DNA from: a virus
Direction: 5' to 3' (one strand)
DNA length: 36,326 nt
IMG/VR virus record: IMGVR_UViG_3300017783_000080
Span: 1 to 36,326 of that record
Positions 33,911-36,326 of the stretch are shown here, one piece after another. Under the pieces are notes generated by a model, which had not been told where the DNA came from, did no database searches, and was given only the letters and a program-made list of their open reading frames with translations. The position numbers and the translations under genes are program-made. The stretch's first letter is position 1. Each line of letters opens with the position of its first letter.

Positions 33911-33915
33911 TATCG

Positions 33916-33923
33916 CAAATATA
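33916..33923 (-). promoter_or_regulatory. TATATTTG box 5 nt before the portal ATG
   Basis: Exact TATATTTG in the 19-base gap between terminase and portal, five bases before ATG 33910. No TTG is found at the -33 spacing inside the terminase end. Confidence 0.5.
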
Positions 33924-33929
33924 CTAAAA

Positions 33930-36056
33930 TTACGAGTGCCAGTGTTTTATCTTGTGCTTCCTAAAGAATTTCTTCTCTTGTAAATTTGACTTGGGTTTTT
34001 CGGTCTTTACTTTTTGAGCAGCAAGGAGCGCTAGACCAGAACTAATTGTCAAGTCAAACTTGGTTCTATCTGATATCTTGTAGCCTATCCAGTCCTCCAG
34101 CGTTCTGTTCAAGTACATATTACCCATCTTGCCTGTCTGAGGATTCTCTCCCACGTGATCGTGTATATATGTCTCAATGGCTTGTGCGTGAGACTGGATA
34201 ACTTCTTGTGAGTTAGACGGGATACCCTTTGTCTTGACGTTCACCTTTGAGCTAGAGGATGACAAATGGGCAGGCCTATCCATGAGGTATCCGTCGTACC
34301 CACGAGATTCAAAGTACCTAACTATCCCATACTTGTTGTTCTCCACCAAGAGCGGGTATCCGTAATAGAAGGCACACATCAAAACATCCTCGTAGAAGAT
34401 GCTTGCTAGGTCTGGACGAGAAGCGTATTCTATTACAAAACAGTTACTTACGTCCTCCATGTTAAACTTATTGTAGAGGTGCATAGCCCCCTTGGAACCC
34501 CTGCCATCTACAGTAGCGTCAAGATCATAGGAGTCAACTCCGCCTACTCCCATGTGGACGTTGCCTGGTTTCTTCTTGCCATATTCCTCAACTACTTTAT
34601 TCCTATTAGCGGCCTTGGGCTGCCAAGCCATATAGAACCTACCATTGGCATCTGGAGAGAAGATGACCTCTTTGTCTTTTTCCTTCCACATGAAGTTACC
34701 TCTAACTACTGGGTTGGGGAACAGGTTGTTGTTGTGGTCGATCTGCTGGTAGATCTTACCGACATTAAAAAGACTACTCTCAATGCTATCCCTGAAGGCC
34801 TCTTCTTCTGTAAAAGGAAACTGCCTTACAACCTCATTCAGTTCTGAAGCATCGTTTTTGAGGCTGTCTCTCTCGTTCCTTAGGTACGTCTTCGATCCCT
34901 GATCAATAATATCGCCGTCAATACCGTCCACAGGACTGCCAGGATCATCAATGACTGGCTCTCCGTATTTGTCAAAAAATCCTTCAAGTGCTTCATAAGC
35001 GGGCACAAAGATACGGTAAAGTCCAGTCTTAGTCCTGCCGTTTGCATTCCTTTCGTTCGGGTTGCTATCCTCCCACAAAGCCTTGTATTCACTACCTCCT
35101 TTGTTCATAGGATTCACAGTGCTACCCACCAGTGCTTTGCCTACAATCTTCTTACCGACAATGAGGCAGGTTCTTTCAATACGCCACGCCTCTCGTATGT
35201 CAACTGGCTTCTCCCATTTACCCGCCTCGTCCAGGTACAGCATGTGTAGCTTCTCACCGTCGTATGCGTTGTTGGTGGTGTTCTTCCAGTTGATGATCGT
35301 GTTCAGAGCGTCACCTTTGTATGACGTCTTGTTGTTCTTCGTGATGCGCTTTGAAGGTTCACGGAAGGCCAGTTCCATGCGAGGGTTCGTGGTACCGTCT
35401 TGGATAGGCTTGAAAAAGAATGGATATGACTTGAAGATCGGAACGACCTTCTTCATGAAAATGTTTTCCTGAGAGTCTTTACCAGTCTTCGACTGAATCC
35501 CAAGAAGCTTGTCTTTAACTTGCGTAGCCTCGTCAACAAGAACAGAGCTACAGATATTAGTATAGCCAGAACGGCGACACTTAGTATAAAGCTGACCGAC
35601 GCAGCGGGGATCAGCTTCGCACGCAGCCATGTGTAAGAAGATTTCACGTTGGAAGGAGAGATAGTATGGGGCACCGATATCGATGCTTGACCATTGGAGG
35701 AGCATGTAGTGTCTTCCCGTAATATACGTAGGGATGCCATTGTTGTAAAACCAAACACCGTTACGCCTGCGTTGAAACTCCTTTTCGATGTAGCTAGAAA
35801 ACTTCTTTCTAAACTCGGGAGGGTTCTCGAACCACTCATCCATACTTCTAACCATTTGCAGCTCTTTGGGCATAGGAATGCGTTCCCACATCTGCATAGC
35901 CTTTGGCTTGTCATGGAAGAGTATTTCAGATCGCTTTGGTTTTTTCGGAAGGACAACAAGAATCCCATGGAGTTCAATAGCCTCACCTTCCGTACCGTTA
36001 GGGTCGATCTTAATCCCTTTATCTTCGTATCCATCTATGTCGACAAGAGTTGACAT
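33930..36056 (-). CDS. terL: Terminase large subunit (packaging ATPase-nuclease)
   Basis: It powers DNA packaging through the portal and cuts concatemers. ATPase: a deviant Walker A, KCRRSGYT (159-166), with Tyr at the usual Lys position and a preceding Lys/Arg cluster; Walker B MLYLDE (272-277, D276 and E277); coupling motif GST (311-313). Nuclease (RNase-H-like): GVDSYD (D508), LVEN (E572) and KFDLTIS (D668) supply the acidic metal ligands. At 708 aa it is longer than the common 450-600, with an extended N-terminus (1-130) containing the FQR adenine-type segment at 135-137. It lies directly after a 62-aa zinc-ribbon gene (TGATG overlap) and before the portal. No typical small terminase is seen. 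Confidence 0.92.
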   Translation of the reverse strand: MSTLVDIDGYEDKGIKIDPNGTEGEAIELHGILVVLPKKPKRSEILFHDKPKAMQMWERIPMPKELQMVRSMDEWFENPPEFRKKFSSYIEKEFQRRRNGVWFYNNGIPTYITGRHYMLLQWSSIDIGAPYYLSFQREIFLHMAACEADPRCVGQLYTKCRRSGYTNICSSVLVDEATQVKDKLLGIQSKTGKDSQENIFMKKVVPIFKSYPFFFKPIQDGTTNPRMELAFREPSKRITKNNKTSYKGDALNTIINWKNTTNNAYDGEKLHMLYLDEAGKWEKPVDIREAWRIERTCLIVGKKIVGKALVGSTVNPMNKGGSEYKALWEDSNPNERNANGRTKTGLYRIFVPAYEALEGFFDKYGEPVIDDPGSPVDGIDGDIIDQGSKTYLRNERDSLKNDASELNEVVRQFPFTEEEAFRDSIESSLFNVGKIYQQIDHNNNLFPNPVVRGNFMWKEKDKEVIFSPDANGRFYMAWQPKAANRNKVVEEYGKKKPGNVHMGVGGVDSYDLDATVDGRGSKGAMHLYNKFNMEDVSNCFVIEYASRPDLASIFYEDVLMCAFYYGYPLLVENNKYGIVRYFESRGYDGYLMDRPAHLSSSSSKVNVKTKGIPSNSQEVIQSHAQAIETYIHDHVGENPQTGKMGNMYLNRTLEDWIGYKISDRTKFDLTISSGLALLAAQKVKTEKPKSNLQEKKFFRKHKIKHWHS

Positions 36057-36244
36057 CAGAAACTTCTGCCGAATCGATCCATACGTCCAAGCTTTGCAAC
36101 CCCTGACTTAGGGTTCTTCAGCTCCATGTGCTTGCCACACGGACACTTAATGTCGTGGTAGGCTCCGTCACCGTCAAACTTAATACTGACTCCGCTCTTG
36201 TTTTCTTCGTGCTTCTTATCGCACTTGCAAATGTATTCTGCCAT
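36056..36244 (-). CDS. Small zinc-ribbon-like protein upstream of terminase (62 aa)
   Basis: A 62-aa protein with CKC near the start (C6, C8) and CPCGKH in the middle (C34, C36, H39), a CxC/CxC pair that can hold one zinc ion. Nearby His residues (H12, H39) are alternative ligands. The C-terminus is basic (KLGRMDRFGR). Its stop overlaps the terminase start, so the two are translated together and may work together. It could be a tiny packaging or DNA-recognition factor in place of a normal small terminase. That is inference only. It begins 14 bases after the tRNA with no Shine-Dalgarno. Confidence 0.65.
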   Translation of the reverse strand: MAEYICKCDKKHEENKSGVSIKFDGDGAYHDIKCPCGKHMELKNPKSGVAKLGRMDRFGRSF

Positions 36245-36258
36245 GATTGCTTAATTTG

Positions 36259-36326
36259 TACCCCCGACAGGATTCGAACCTGTGACCGTCTGCTTAGAAG
36301 GCAGATGCTCTATCCAGCTGAGCTAC
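36259..36326 (-). tRNA. tRNA-Arg (anticodon TCT), partial at right edge
   Basis: On the minus strand the D-arm (GCTC/GAGC), anticodon arm (TCTGC-CTTCTAA-GCAGA) and T-arm (ACAGG-TTCGAAT-CCTGT) are all intact. The anticodon TCT is at 36296-36298 and would read AGA (and AGG by wobble). The 3' acceptor strand CGGGGGT plus discriminator A is present without an encoded CCA. The first six bases of the 5' acceptor strand lie beyond the window. It precedes the packaging genes on the same strand, so it could be co-transcribed with them. Confidence 0.95.

Noticed and set aside
1-36326. CRISPR array, insertion sequence, integrase or diversity-generating retroelement
   Set aside because: No spaced repeats, transposase, reverse transcriptase or integrase could be found; the only tandem repeats are the 33-bp and 9-bp ones within genes.
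36259-36326. tRNA-Arg as a prophage attachment site
   Set aside because: No integrase and no second copy of the tRNA 3' end in the window; it is more simply a phage-encoded tRNA, and the gene is cut by the window edge.

Overview
This window is the late (virion and lysis) half of a tailed double-stranded DNA phage genome that most likely infects a member of the Bacteroidota. The host inference rests on three things read from the sequence. Exact TATATTTG boxes, which fit the Bacteroidota -7 consensus TAnnTTTG, sit in intergenic gaps just upstream of start codons. Recognisable Shine-Dalgarno sequences are absent and the leaders are A/T-rich. The structural proteins look like those of flavobacterial and crAss-like phages, although that similarity is from memory. 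The virion gene set (portal, scaffold, capsid, neck proteins, a very large beta-rich tail protein, internal or ejection proteins, no sheath) suggests a short-tailed, podovirus-like particle.

Layout. Bases 1-2435 carry a plus-strand ribonucleotide reductase operon: nrdB, cut by the left edge, then nrdA, overlapping at TAATG. It ends at a strong terminator (2489-2521). Everything else is on the minus strand and reads from right to left. At the right edge is a partial tRNA-Arg(TCT). Then come a 62-aa zinc-ribbon protein, the large terminase, the portal, a small beta protein, a collagen-like fibre, a run of small virion or accessory genes (including two basic proteins and two paralogous decoration-like proteins), the scaffold, the major capsid protein, two small or unknown structural proteins, two neck/tail-tube proteins, a 1665-aa tail protein, two internal virion proteins, a 3052-aa polyvalent/ejection protein and a cassette of three small membrane proteins that includes a 3TM holin. 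Coding is almost continuous: most neighbours overlap by ATGA or TAATG, and no gap approaches 300 bases.

How it works together. The RNR supplies dNTPs for replication. Terminase and portal package DNA into the scaffold-assembled capsid. Neck and tail proteins close the head. The internal proteins and the giant protein are probably ejected with the DNA. The membrane cassette acts at lysis; no endolysin is visible here. The minus-strand cluster is divided by hairpin terminators (22624-22655, 21742-21776, 27492-27521), and two of these abut a TATATTTG box only four bases before an ATG. This suggests separately started, possibly leaderless late transcripts.

Most notable for follow-up: the TATATTTG/leaderless architecture; a possible small RNA between the two convergent operons; an RNR large subunit without an ATP-cone and with Gln at the usual catalytic Asn; a giant protein whose zincin-like motif has lost its first His; a perfect in-frame 33-bp duplication; and a 10-A tract near the start of the giant gene.
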